In this document: positions 1-6,600 of the stretch, in pieces | How the letters are laid out: the number at the start of each line of letters is the position of its first letter | Position numbering within the stretch: the stretch's first letter is position 1 | From: PXAH01 sp964605645 | Lineage (GTDB): Bacteria; Omnitrophota; Gorgyraeia; Duberdicusellales; 4484-171 | Direction: 5' to 3' | DNA: 20,609 bases | Assembly (NCBI GenBank): GCA_964605645.1 | Contig: CAZSDJ010000030.1 | Span: 1 to 20,609, forward strand | Notes under the pieces: generated by a model | The model's input: only the letters and a program-made list of their open reading frames with translations | The model's database searches: none | Told to the model about the DNA's origin: nothing | Program-made: the position numbers and the translations under genes

Positions 1-86
1 GCACTGCGGACTATCGCCCGAATTGCCGCGTTGATTCCGGCGCAATCACGGGTAAGAATCCCAATTCTTTTAACTTTTTTCTTCAT
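1..86 (-). CDS. 6-phosphofructokinase-like protein, N-terminal fragment
   Basis: Only the first 28 residues lie in the window; the gene runs off the left edge. The start ATG at 86 is preceded by AGAGGT at about 7 nt. The peptide contains GILTRDCAGINAAIRAIVR, which aligns with the start of ATP- or PPi-dependent phosphofructokinases (fructose 6-phosphate to fructose 1,6-bisphosphate, glycolysis). The usual first loop (TSGGDxPGxN) is replaced by a shorter TRDCAGIN, two residues fewer, without the Gly-Gly pair that lies near the phosphoryl donor. The family call rests on this short stretch only. It follows ahcY in the same direction but is separated by the heptamer hairpin, so it may be a separate transcription unit. 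Confidence 0.7.
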   Translation of the reverse strand, partial: MKKKVKRIGILTRDCAGINAAIRAIVRS

Positions 87-101
87 TTAATTAACCTCTA
101 A

Positions 102-171
102 CTATTAGCCATATGCCATTAGCCATTAGCTATTAGCTAATAGCTAATAGCTAATGGCTAATGGCTATCAG
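102..171. repeat. 7-bp tandem repeat array folding as a 24-bp hairpin
   Basis: Ten in-phase heptamers of consensus CYAWTRG fill these 70 bp. The left half (CCATTAG-type units) is the reverse complement of the right half (CTAATGG-type units). Positions 115-138 therefore pair perfectly with 142-165 around a 3-nt loop. The array runs into the stop codon of ahcY. There is no T-tract on either side, so it is not a classic intrinsic terminator, though a hairpin this long could stall polymerase or protect the ahcY mRNA 3' end. A degenerate copy lies at 6286-6313. Confidence 0.9.
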
Positions 172-1433
172 GTTCCCTGCTGCCAGCTAGCTAAATATTT
201 TTTTTGCTTGGGAGTGAGGGTGTCAATTTTTATTCCCATTGATTTTAATTTTAATTTAGCAACTTTTTCATCTATTTTGTCCGGGACTTTGTAAACTTTA
301 TTTTCTAAGCTGGTGTGATTTTTTGCAATATATTCACAAGATAAAGCTTGGTTTGCAAAGCTGAGGTCCATTACTTCAGCCGGATGGCCTTCGGCACAAG
401 CTAAATTTACCAATCTTCCTTCGGCGAGAAGATAAATCTTTTTCTTGTTTTCTAAGGTGTATTCTGTAACCAACGGTTTTACCACTTTACTTGATTTTGC
501 TATTTTTTTTAGTGATTTTGTGTCTATCTCTACATCAAAGTGGCCGGCATTAGAGAGTATTGCTTTGTCTTTTAATTTATTAAAATGTTTTTTTGCAATT
601 ACATCGATATCTCCTGTGGTGGTTACAAAAATATCTCCCAACCGTGCTGCTTCTGCCATCGGCATTACTAAAAACCCATCCATGGTTGCTTCCAGTCCTT
701 TTAAGGGGTCAACTTCACAAACTATAACTTTTGCCCCCATCCCTCTTGCTTTCTGGGCTACGCCGCGGCCGCACCAACCGTAACCGCCAACTACAAAAGT
801 TTCGCCGGCGATCAATTTATTGGTTGCCCGCAGTATCCCGTCTAAGGTAGATTGGCCGGTCCCATAGCGATTGTCAAAAAGGTGTTTTGTAAAAGCATCA
901 TTTACAGCAATTATCGGATAAAGGAGATTTCCTTCTTTTTCCAGAGCTTTAAGGCGGATAACCCCGGTTGTTGTCTCCTCGGTACTTGCCCAGGGAAAAT
1001 TATTGTAACCGGAGCTAGCGTTTTTCTTGTGGATAGTTGAAATTAAATCGGCACCATCATCTAAGGTGATTTTTGGTTTTCCGGCTAATACAGAATCGAT
1101 ATGGCTGTAATAAGTATTTCGTTTTTCATCGTTAATTGCAAAAACTTCAATCCCATAATCGTAAACTAAAGAGGCAGCCACGTCATCTTGTGTAGACAAG
1201 GGGTTTGAGGCGCAAAAAGAAGCATTTGCCCCGGCAGCTTTTAAGGTGATAGCCAAAGCTGCAGTTTCAGTGGTTATGTGGAGACAAGCCCCGATATTTA
1301 AATTTTTTAGAGGTTTTTCTTTACGAAAACGATCACGAATAATTTCTAAAACAGGCATTCTGTTTAAAGCCCATTGAATTCTTTTTTTGCCTTCTTTTCT
1401 CAAAAGTTTATCACGTATGTCACCTTTAACCAT
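168..1433 (-). CDS. ahcY: Adenosylhomocysteinase
   Basis: Hydrolyses S-adenosylhomocysteine to homocysteine and adenosine, removing the inhibitory product of methyl transfer (cytosolic, NAD-dependent). The protein has 421 residues, the length of the shorter Thermotoga/archaeal type. Visible motifs are NDAFTKHLFDNRYGTGQS (residues 178-195, catalytic Lys183 and Asp187), the Rossmann NAD loop GGYGWCG (216-222), EETTTG near 152, and NAGHFDVEI with His298. It ends in SWQQGT, typical of this subgroup. The start is ATG at 1433 with AGGAG about 6 nt upstream. It follows metK by 10 bp, so SAM synthesis and SAH removal appear co-transcribed. Related enzymes can prefer S-inosylhomocysteine; sequence alone does not exclude this. 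Confidence 0.96.
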   Translation of the reverse strand: MVKGDIRDKLLRKEGKKRIQWALNRMPVLEIIRDRFRKEKPLKNLNIGACLHITTETAALAITLKAAGANASFCASNPLSTQDDVAASLVYDYGIEVFAINDEKRNTYYSHIDSVLAGKPKITLDDGADLISTIHKKNASSGYNNFPWASTEETTTGVIRLKALEKEGNLLYPIIAVNDAFTKHLFDNRYGTGQSTLDGILRATNKLIAGETFVVGGYGWCGRGVAQKARGMGAKVIVCEVDPLKGLEATMDGFLVMPMAEAARLGDIFVTTTGDIDVIAKKHFNKLKDKAILSNAGHFDVEIDTKSLKKIAKSSKVVKPLVTEYTLENKKKIYLLAEGRLVNLACAEGHPAEVMDLSFANQALSCEYIAKNHTSLENKVYKVPDKIDEKVAKLKLKSMGIKIDTLTPKQKKYLASWQQGT

Positions 1434-1443
1434 TGCTACTCCT

Positions 1444-2580
1444 TTATTTTAATTTACTTTTTAATTGATCAACTTTATCTAAATCTTCCCAGCGAAAGCC
1501 TTCTTGTTCGCGGCCAAAATGGCCGTAAGCAGCTGTTTTTTTGTAGATGGGCCGCAATAAATTTAATTCTTTGATTATCTCGCGCGGCGTAAGCGGAAAA
1601 ATTTCACGAACTGTTTTTGCTATTTTGTCCTCATCTATTTTTGAACCGCCAAAAGTATTAATGTTCACCGATACCGGTTCTGCAACGCCAATACAATAAG
1701 AAAGCTGGACTTCGCATTGATCGGCGATCCCAGCAGCTACTATATTCTTAGCTATGTAACGGCTCATATACGATGCAGAGCGGTCTACTTTCGAAGGGTC
1801 TTTTCCGGAGAAGGCTCCGCCGCCGTGATGTCCGTAACCTCCGTAGGTATCTACGATTATTTTCCGCCCCGTTACCCCTGTATCTGAAACCGGCCCGCCT
1901 ACTTCAAATCTTCCCGTTGCGTTAATGAAGATTTTTGTGTCCGCATCAATTAATTCTTTGGGGATTATGTAATCTATAACTAGTTTTTTGATATCTGCTT
2001 GTAATTCTTCTGTGCTGATTGATTTTGCATGGTGAGCGCCGATAATTACGGCGTCAATTCTTTTTGGTTTCCTATCCTGATATTCGACTGAAACTTGTGA
2101 TTTGCCATCCGGCCAAAGATAAGTTAACATTCTTTCTTTTCGGACTTGAGTTAAGCGGCGCGCCAACTTGTGCGCAAGCATTATCGGCAGCGGCATTAAT
2201 TCTTTGGTTTCGTTGCAGGCAAATCCAAACATTAAACCTTGGTCGCCGGCTCCGCCGGTATCTACTCCCAGGGCAATATCGGGAGATTGTTCCTGAATTG
2301 CAGTAACAACACCGCAACTTTCATAATCAAAGCCAATTGATGGATTATTGTAGCCGATATCTTTTAATAAATTTCGAACTAATCTTGGGATTTCTATATA
2401 ACAACTAGTCGTTATTTCACCGGCTACCATTACCAACCCTCTGCTGGTTAAGGCTTCACAGGCAACGCGCCCGTTAACATCTTTAGCTAAAACTTCATCC
2501 ACGACTGCATCAGAAATTAAATCACAGACTTTATCCGGATGGCCTTCGGTTACCGACTCAGAAGTAAAATAATTTTTCAT
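1444..2580 (-). CDS. metK: S-adenosylmethionine synthetase
   Basis: Makes SAM from methionine and ATP in the cytosol. The 378-residue length and motifs are standard: HPDK at 14-17 in the ATP site, GAGDQG at 110-115 (first family signature, with Phe in the usual Tyr place of GFA) and GGGAFSGKDPSKVDRS at 253-268 (second signature). The start ATG overlaps the end of scpB by 4 bp, with GGAGG about 8 nt upstream inside scpB. No SAM riboswitch can precede it, since the upstream DNA is coding. ahcY follows at 10 bp, giving a SAM-cycle pair at the end of a DNA-maintenance operon. Confidence 0.98.
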   Translation of the reverse strand: MKNYFTSESVTEGHPDKVCDLISDAVVDEVLAKDVNGRVACEALTSRGLVMVAGEITTSCYIEIPRLVRNLLKDIGYNNPSIGFDYESCGVVTAIQEQSPDIALGVDTGGAGDQGLMFGFACNETKELMPLPIMLAHKLARRLTQVRKERMLTYLWPDGKSQVSVEYQDRKPKRIDAVIIGAHHAKSISTEELQADIKKLVIDYIIPKELIDADTKIFINATGRFEVGGPVSDTGVTGRKIIVDTYGGYGHHGGGAFSGKDPSKVDRSASYMSRYIAKNIVAAGIADQCEVQLSYCIGVAEPVSVNINTFGGSKIDEDKIAKTVREIFPLTPREIIKELNLLRPIYKKTAAYGHFGREQEGFRWEDLDKVDQLKSKLK

Positions 2581-3152
2581 TCTTCTTTTTCCTCCTTTGT
2601 TTCTTCTTGGCTAACTACGTTTTCTTTTTCTGCTAAGTTTACAAATTCTTCTAAATTAGGTAGGTCATCTAAGGAATTAATGCCGAAATACTCTAAAAAT
2701 TTACGAGTAGTTATATAAAGGAAAGGCCTCCCGATAACTTCTTTTTTTCCGGCAGTTTTGACCAATCCCAGTTCACTTAACTTTCGCACCACCCCATCTA
2801 CATTCACTCCTCTGATTTGCTCAATTTCGATGCGAGTTATCGGCTGTTTGTAAGCGATAATCGCTAACGTTTCCAGTGAAGCAGTGGAAAGTTTTTGTTT
2901 GTTTTGATGGCTGTACATTTTTTTGATCCAGGGTTCACAAAAAGGAGCCGAACACATTTGATAGCCGCCGGCTACAGCAACGATAGTTATCCCTGAATTA
3001 CGATTGTCGTAATCAGTTTTCAATTTTTCAATTGCTTGTTTGATATCTTTATTTTTTATCTCCAGTATTCTTGATATTTCTGAAAGCTGGATTGGCCTTT
3101 CATTTACAAATAATAGTGACTCTAAAATTGGTTTTATTTTTTCCTGATCCAT
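2577..3152 (-). CDS. scpB: Segregation and condensation protein B
   Basis: ScpB is a winged-helix partner of ScpA and the SMC ATPase in the bacterial condensin complex that compacts and segregates chromosomes. The 191-residue protein opens with the family pattern (ILESLLFVNERPIQLSEIS) and carries the conserved core ASLETLAIIAYKQPITRIEI in the second winged helix, then GRPFLYITTRKFLEYFG. The C-terminus is a short acidic tail rich in Glu and Lys. The start ATG lies 5 bp after ruvA, with only a weak ribosome binding site, suggesting coupled translation. The usual partner gene scpA is not in this window. Confidence 0.95.
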   Translation of the reverse strand: MDQEKIKPILESLLFVNERPIQLSEISRILEIKNKDIKQAIEKLKTDYDNRNSGITIVAVAGGYQMCSAPFCEPWIKKMYSHQNKQKLSTASLETLAIIAYKQPITRIEIEQIRGVNVDGVVRKLSELGLVKTAGKKEVIGRPFLYITTRKFLEYFGINSLDDLPNLEEFVNLAEKENVVSQEETKEEKEE

Positions 3153-3157
3153 ATTAA

Positions 3158-3781
3158 TTAAGCTTTTTCTTTTTGTTTGTAAATTTCGTTTAACAAGTTT
3201 TCGGTGCTATCTATTTTTGGATTAGAGGCAATCGCTTTTTTAATCATCCGATCTATTTCTTGTGATTTGTATTGAAGCCGTTTTAAAATTTGCCGGGCTT
3301 CTTGATGGATTTCTTTTTCGGCCAAATCTTTCTGTTTAGTTTCTTTTTGGCCATCTTTTAATAAAGCAAACCGGCCGACTTTACCTTGTAAGTAAGCTAT
3401 TATTTGCCGGGCTCGTTGTTTGCCGATTCCCGCTAAGTCAGTTAAGAAGCTGATATCAGCTTCTTCAATCGCTTTAGCAATTAAGGGTACTGGTTTGTCA
3501 AAAGCACGTAAGGCAGCTTTGGGGCCGACTCCGGAAACACTTATGAATTTTTCAAAAAACTCTTTCTCCAGTTCATCAATAAAACCAATCAAGATTGGCA
3601 CACCCTTGTTTTTGGTAATGTTGAAATAATGATAGATTACTAATTCAATTTGTTGGCCGATTTCACCAAGATGCAAAGCTACAGTCTGGGGAATATTGAT
3701 TTGATAAAAAATACCATTTTTTTCAACTACAACTGATTCTTGATTTTTTTTAGATAACTGGCCTTTAATTTTACAAATCAT
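3158..3781 (-). CDS. ruvA: Holliday junction branch migration subunit RuvA
   Basis: RuvA binds four-way DNA junctions and recruits the RuvB motor. The 207-residue protein shows the three expected parts: an N-terminal OB-fold (about 1-63), a double helix-hairpin-helix region (SVSGVGPKAALRA at 81-93 and DLAGIGKQRARQII at 115-128), and after a charged linker (about 140-160) a small C-terminal domain that contacts RuvB (ARQILKRLQYKSQEIDRMIKKA). It begins 1 bp after the ruvC stop codon. The ribosome binding site is weak (AAGAAG), consistent with coupling. ruvB is not next to it, unlike the common ruvCAB order. Confidence 0.96.
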   Translation of the reverse strand: MICKIKGQLSKKNQESVVVEKNGIFYQINIPQTVALHLGEIGQQIELVIYHYFNITKNKGVPILIGFIDELEKEFFEKFISVSGVGPKAALRAFDKPVPLIAKAIEEADISFLTDLAGIGKQRARQIIAYLQGKVGRFALLKDGQKETKQKDLAEKEIHQEARQILKRLQYKSQEIDRMIKKAIASNPKIDSTENLLNEIYKQKEKA

Positions 3782-3782
3782 T

Positions 3783-4283
3783 CTATCTTCTTTTTTCTAA
3801 AATAAGCTTATCTTTAAAATTTTCTGTATGAGAAAAAGCAAATACCAGTGAAAAAGCATCCGCAGTATGAACAGATTTAAATTCATGGCCGGTGATGTTT
3901 TCTGCCATTTTTTTTATTTGTTTTGAATTGACATTTCCTTTACCGAGCATTGCTTTTCGAGCCCGAGTCGGTTGGTATTCGAAATAATCAATTTTTGATT
4001 GATAAGCCAATAAAGCTATTACCCCTTTTACTTGGGCTAAAACCCCGAGAGTTGTCGGATGACGGGAATGAGAATATAGTTTTTCTACGATGATTGCTTT
4101 CGGATTGTGTGCCAAGGCCTCTTCTTGTAATTTTGTAAAAATTAGATTTAACTTTTGCGGCAACTCTTGTTTCGAGTTTGGTTTTATTTGGCCTTCTTTT
4201 ATTAAATTAACTTCTCGCCCTGTTATCTCACAAATAACATAGCCGCAAGTGCGCAGGCCTAAATCTATTGCTAAAACAGGCAT
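3783..4283 (-). CDS. ruvC: Crossover junction endodeoxyribonuclease RuvC
   Basis: Resolves Holliday junctions by paired symmetric cuts. The 166-residue protein has an RNase H-like fold. Metal ligands visible are Asp7 (AIDLG), Glu67 (IIVEKLY), and His139 with Asp142 (SVHTADAF). The third position is His rather than the Asp of Escherichia coli RuvC; a histidine there is known from Thermus thermophilus RuvC, so activity is expected. The segment from about residue 104 (QPTRARKAMLGKGNVNSKQI) matches the family's DNA-contacting region. It sits between yebC (2-bp gap) and ruvA (1-bp gap), the classic yebC-ruvC-ruvA order. Confidence 0.96.
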   Translation of the reverse strand: MPVLAIDLGLRTCGYVICEITGREVNLIKEGQIKPNSKQELPQKLNLIFTKLQEEALAHNPKAIIVEKLYSHSRHPTTLGVLAQVKGVIALLAYQSKIDYFEYQPTRARKAMLGKGNVNSKQIKKMAENITGHEFKSVHTADAFSLVFAFSHTENFKDKLILEKRR

Positions 4284-4285
4284 TT

Positions 4286-5041
4286 TTAAATTTCTTGCGC
4301 GATTTCCTCTAAGACTTCGTCCGGGATGTCAAAGTTTGCATAAACTTTTTGAACATCATCATGGTCTTCTAGAGTTTCAACCAAGGTCAATACTTGTTTT
4401 GCTTGATTGCCCGATAATTTTACGGTGGAATTAGGAATTTTAGTTAATTCGGCTTCTTCCCATTTTACATTTTTTTCTGACAAAACTTCTTTAATTTTTT
4501 CGAGGTCTTTAGTTTCGCAAAAAATTTCATAATTGTCACCGCTGGTTTTTATGTCCTCTGCTCCGGCATCAACAGTGACCGAAAACAATTCTTCTTCATC
4601 TATTTGTGATTTGTTAATTAAAATATAGCCTTTTGGCGTAAAAATCCAGGAAACGCTGCCGGCACCAGCCATATTTCCGCTTTTTTTGGCAAAAATATTT
4701 CTGATTTCAGCTGAAGACCGATTTTTGTTGTCAGTTAAGGCCTCCACTAATATTGCGACTCCGCCCGGGCCGTATCCTTCAAACAAACAACTCTCATAAC
4801 TTACACCGGGTAATTCCCCGGTCCCTTTTTTAATTGCTTTTTCGATATTGTCTTTAGGCATGTTTGCATCATTTGCTCTTGATATCGCAGTACGCAAAGC
4901 AGGATTAATATCAGAGTCGCCGCCGCCATCTTTTGCAGCTACGGTTATCTCTCGGATCAATTTGGTAAACAGTTTGCCGCGTTTAGCATCGGCTGCACCT
5001 TTTTTGTGCTTAATACTCGCCCATTTTGAATGCCCACTCAT
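4286..5041 (-). CDS. yebC: YebC/PmpR family protein (TACO1 type)
   Basis: The protein begins MSGHSKWASIKHKKGAADAK, the family hallmark, and contains FEGYGPGGVAILVEALTDN and NRSSAEIRNIF near residues 88-115. At 251 residues it is full length. Family members have been described as transcriptional regulators and, more recently, as translation factors that help ribosomes through difficult proline stretches. Both assignments come from family knowledge. The start ATG has a strong GGGAGG about 7 nt upstream and is the first gene of the yebC-ruvC-ruvA-scpB-metK-ahcY run. A hairpin at 5070-5113 separates it from rnhA. Confidence 0.96.
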   Translation of the reverse strand: MSGHSKWASIKHKKGAADAKRGKLFTKLIREITVAAKDGGGDSDINPALRTAISRANDANMPKDNIEKAIKKGTGELPGVSYESCLFEGYGPGGVAILVEALTDNKNRSSAEIRNIFAKKSGNMAGAGSVSWIFTPKGYILINKSQIDEEELFSVTVDAGAEDIKTSGDNYEIFCETKDLEKIKEVLSEKNVKWEEAELTKIPNSTVKLSGNQAKQVLTLVETLEDHDDVQKVYANFDIPDEVLEEIAQEI

Positions 5042-5069
5042 ATTTTACCTCCCGTATTTAATCGTTAAA

Positions 5070-5113
5070 CTCTAAATCCTACATTAGATTTTAAGTTTAT
5101 TTAGGATTTAGAG
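5070..5113. repeat. Intergenic inverted repeat, 12-bp arms
   Basis: CTCTAAATCCTA at 5070-5081 is the exact reverse complement of 5102-5113, with a 20-nt A/T-rich spacer. It lies between rnhA and yebC. The flank at 5114-5127 continues with further TCTAAA-like units at roughly 7-nt spacing, giving a style similar to the heptamer array at 102-171 but with a different unit. No T-tract follows the arm in the direction of transcription, so it is more likely a dispersed intergenic repeat than a strong terminator. Confidence 0.75.
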
Positions 5114-5142
5114 CTTTGAGTTTAGAATTTTTCATGCTTTTG

Positions 5143-5538
5143 CTAAACAAGGAATCCGGTCGCTCTTTTCGCTAACTTATCAGCTTCTTTATTTTTTCCC
5201 CGTAATATATGCTCTATCTTAAACTTTTCTAATTTTAGGATCATTCGTTTTGCCAAGGTATAAAGGGGTAAAATATTTTGGTGCTTGACCTTAAAGTTAC
5301 CATTTATCTGTTCACAAACCAATCGGCTGTCAGTATATATTCGGCAGCTTTTTTCACCAATGGCAATAATATCAGCTAAAGCAAAAATTAACCCCATGTA
5401 TTCGGCAAAATTATTCGATTGAATCCCTAAATAGATGCTTTCTGTTTTGATTAATTTATTATCTTTGTGAATTACGTATCCAATCCCTGCCTTGCCGGGA
5501 TTGCCGATTGAAGATCCGTCAATATAGGCGGTAATCAT
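5143..5538 (-). CDS. rnhA: Ribonuclease HI family protein
   Basis: Cleaves the RNA strand of RNA-DNA hybrids. The 131-residue protein has the compact bacterial/archaeal form of the RNase H fold (the RVT_3 type often annotated as reverse-transcriptase-like). The four acidic catalytic residues are visible: Asp7 (YIDGSSIGNPG), Glu46 (NNFAEYMGL), Asp70 (IYTDSRLV) and Asp120 (NKEADKLAK). It overlaps the upstream zinc-ribbon gene by 4 bp (ATGA), indicating translational coupling. This zinc-ribbon/RNase H pairing recurs in many bacteria. The precise sub-class (HI versus an RNase H-like paralogue) is not settled by sequence alone. Confidence 0.9.
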   Translation of the reverse strand: MITAYIDGSSIGNPGKAGIGYVIHKDNKLIKTESIYLGIQSNNFAEYMGLIFALADIIAIGEKSCRIYTDSRLVCEQINGNFKVKHQNILPLYTLAKRMILKLEKFKIEHILRGKNKEADKLAKRATGFLV

Positions 5539-6260
5539 AATTCGAGGTCCTCAGGGATATAAAGAATTCGGACACAACTTTCACATAAAATTAATTTATC
5601 ATACATCTTTATTTCGTTTATCTTTTGGCTAGTCATTGACATGTGACAGGCACCGCAATGGTTATTTTCAACAGGGACAATCGCTAGCCCGTTTCGTTTT
5701 TGAAGAAGATCCTGGTATCTTTGGAGAATCTTTTCATCCACCCCGGAGAGAAAGCTATTTCGTTTTGCTTTAAGGTCTTTGGTCTTGTGTTCGATTTCTT
5801 TTGCTTTGTTTTCAAGGCTGATAATCTCTTGTTTTAATTTGCTCACTTCTGATTCAACATTTGTTTTCGCATTTTTAATTTTTTCTTTTTGTTGATCGAT
5901 CGAATCAAGAAATTTCAAAAGTTCTTCTTCGGCACAGGCAATGTCTGCTTCAATCGAACTTATCTCATTTAATTTTATTTGATAGTCCTTGTTAGATTTG
6001 AGTTGGTAAAGCTGTGCTTTTGCCTTTTTTAAATTTTCTTCTTTTTGAGTGAGCTCGCCTTCTTTGCTCTTTTTATCTAATTCCAACCTATTTACCTTAT
6101 CTTTAAAAGCCGCGAATTCTTCTTCTTTTTGAGTAATTGATTCTTGTAATTCAGTAATTTGGCCAGGAATGTTATTATTTTTCTCTAGATTAAATTGATA
6201 AATTTCTTTATCAATTTTTTGTAAATTTATAAGTTTTTTAATTTCGTCTTTTAAATTCAT
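5535..6260 (-). CDS. Coiled-coil C4 zinc-ribbon protein (CT398/DUF164 type)
   Basis: A 241-residue protein. Roughly residues 5-170 are heptad-rich, highly charged coiled coil, followed by a C-terminal zinc ribbon with two CxxC pairs (CGACHMSMT and LCESCVRILY). This matches the widespread CT398/DUF164 family, whose function is poorly defined; roles in secretion or RNA/DNA transactions have been suggested. I prefer ATG at 6260 over the in-frame TTG at 6263, since an AGAAG lies just upstream and the TTG is closer still. It is the first gene of a two-gene unit with rnhA (4-bp overlap). Confidence 0.88.
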   Translation of the reverse strand: MNLKDEIKKLINLQKIDKEIYQFNLEKNNNIPGQITELQESITQKEEEFAAFKDKVNRLELDKKSKEGELTQKEENLKKAKAQLYQLKSNKDYQIKLNEISSIEADIACAEEELLKFLDSIDQQKEKIKNAKTNVESEVSKLKQEIISLENKAKEIEHKTKDLKAKRNSFLSGVDEKILQRYQDLLQKRNGLAIVPVENNHCGACHMSMTSQKINEIKMYDKLILCESCVRILYIPEDLEL

Positions 6261-6278
6261 CAACTTCTTATTTTTTTA

Positions 6279-6284
6279 ATTATA
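6279..6284 (-). promoter_or_regulatory. Possible -10 element for the zinc-ribbon/rnhA unit
   Basis: A perfect TATAAT reads on the minus strand 18 nt upstream of ATG 6260, at the edge of the degenerate heptamer repeat. No convincing -35 box sits 16-18 nt further up. The call rests on the -10 alone. Confidence 0.35.
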
Positions 6285-6285
6285 A

Positions 6286-6313
6286 CCATTAGCCATAAGC
6301 TATTTGCCATTAT
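6286..6313. repeat. Degenerate copy of the CYAWTRG heptamer repeat
   Basis: Four in-phase 7-bp units (CCATTAG, CCATAAG, CTATTTG, CCATTAT) match the array at 102-171. Only the one-handed half is present, so no long hairpin forms. It abuts the truncated tRNA 3'-end copy at 6321. Confidence 0.7.
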
Positions 6314-6320
6314 TCAATTA

Positions 6321-6339
6321 GTGGGCCCGGGAGGATTTG
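6321..6339 (-). repeat. Duplicated 3' end of the tRNA(CAT) gene (att-like)
   Basis: These 19 bp are identical to 6458-6476: the 3' side of the T arm and acceptor stem, the discriminator base and one base beyond of the intact tRNA gene upstream. The rest of the tRNA is missing. A direct copy of a tRNA 3' end downstream of the intact gene, in the same orientation, is what tyrosine-integrase elements leave as attL/attR. Here only 118 bp separate the copies and no integrase is present, so it is either a scar or a truncated second tRNA gene. Confidence 0.75.
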
Positions 6340-6397
6340 TATACATTCTTCGACAAAGTCGAAGTTCAACCGAAGGTTGATATTTATGTATCCAAAT
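6335..6397. repeat. Small element with terminal inverted repeats and two internal hairpins
   Basis: Outer arms 6335-6346 and 6386-6397 are 12-bp inverted repeats with one mismatch. Inside, 6348-6364 forms a 7-bp hairpin (CTTCGAC, AAA loop) and 6366-6380 a 6-bp hairpin (TCAACC, GAA loop). Together they fold as a three-way junction of about 63 nt. The left arm starts within the duplicated tRNA end. It resembles a REP/MITE-type palindromic element; no transposase is nearby. Confidence 0.7.
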
Positions 6398-6458
6398 ATA
6401 CTCTATCTCGGCCTTAAATTTTAGCAATGCTATTTCTTTAAAAAAGAACCACTTAACG

Positions 6459-6533
6459 TGGGCCCGGGAGGATTTGAACCTCCGACCAACTGATTATGAG
6501 TCAGTTGCTCTAACCAGGCTGAGCTACAGGCCC
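6459..6533 (-). tRNA. tRNA with CAT anticodon (Met or Ile2)
   Basis: On the minus strand the sequence folds as a complete cloverleaf: acceptor GGGCCTG paired with CGGGCCC (one G-U), D arm GCTC/GAGC, anticodon stem ACTGA/TCAGT around loop CTCATAA, a 5-nt variable loop and T arm GGAGG/CCTCC with TTCAAAT. The discriminator is A at 6459 and no CCA is encoded. The CTCATAA loop occurs in both elongator Met tRNA and in Ile tRNA whose C34 is converted to lysidine by TilS. The GGGCC acceptor start leans slightly to Ile2, but I cannot decide. It is not an initiator tRNA, since the first acceptor pair is matched and the three-GC anticodon stem is absent. Confidence 0.95.
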
Positions 6534-6551
6534 TCTGTTAAAAAACACAAA

Positions 6552-6580
6552 ATTATAACAATTTATACAGCCAATAGCAA
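6552..6580 (-). promoter_or_regulatory. Promoter of the tRNA(CAT) gene
   Basis: TTGCTA (-35, 6575-6580) and a perfect TATAAT (-10, 6552-6557) are 17 bp apart on the minus strand. Predicted transcription starts near 6545, about 12 nt before the tRNA 5' end at 6533. The tRNA therefore need not depend on read-through from thioredoxin. Confidence 0.75.
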
Positions 6581-6600
6581 AGTTTTTGTTTGCAAAACCG

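Noticed and set aside
102..171. CRISPR array
   Set aside because: Units are 7 bp with no spacers, and no cas genes are present.
2064..2317. Overlapping open frames on both strands within metK
   Set aside because: They are out-of-frame shadows of a highly conserved gene and have no ribosome binding site or recognisable product.
2577..2640. SAM riboswitch ahead of metK
   Set aside because: The DNA upstream of metK is scpB coding sequence with a 4-bp overlap; there is no leader to hold a riboswitch.
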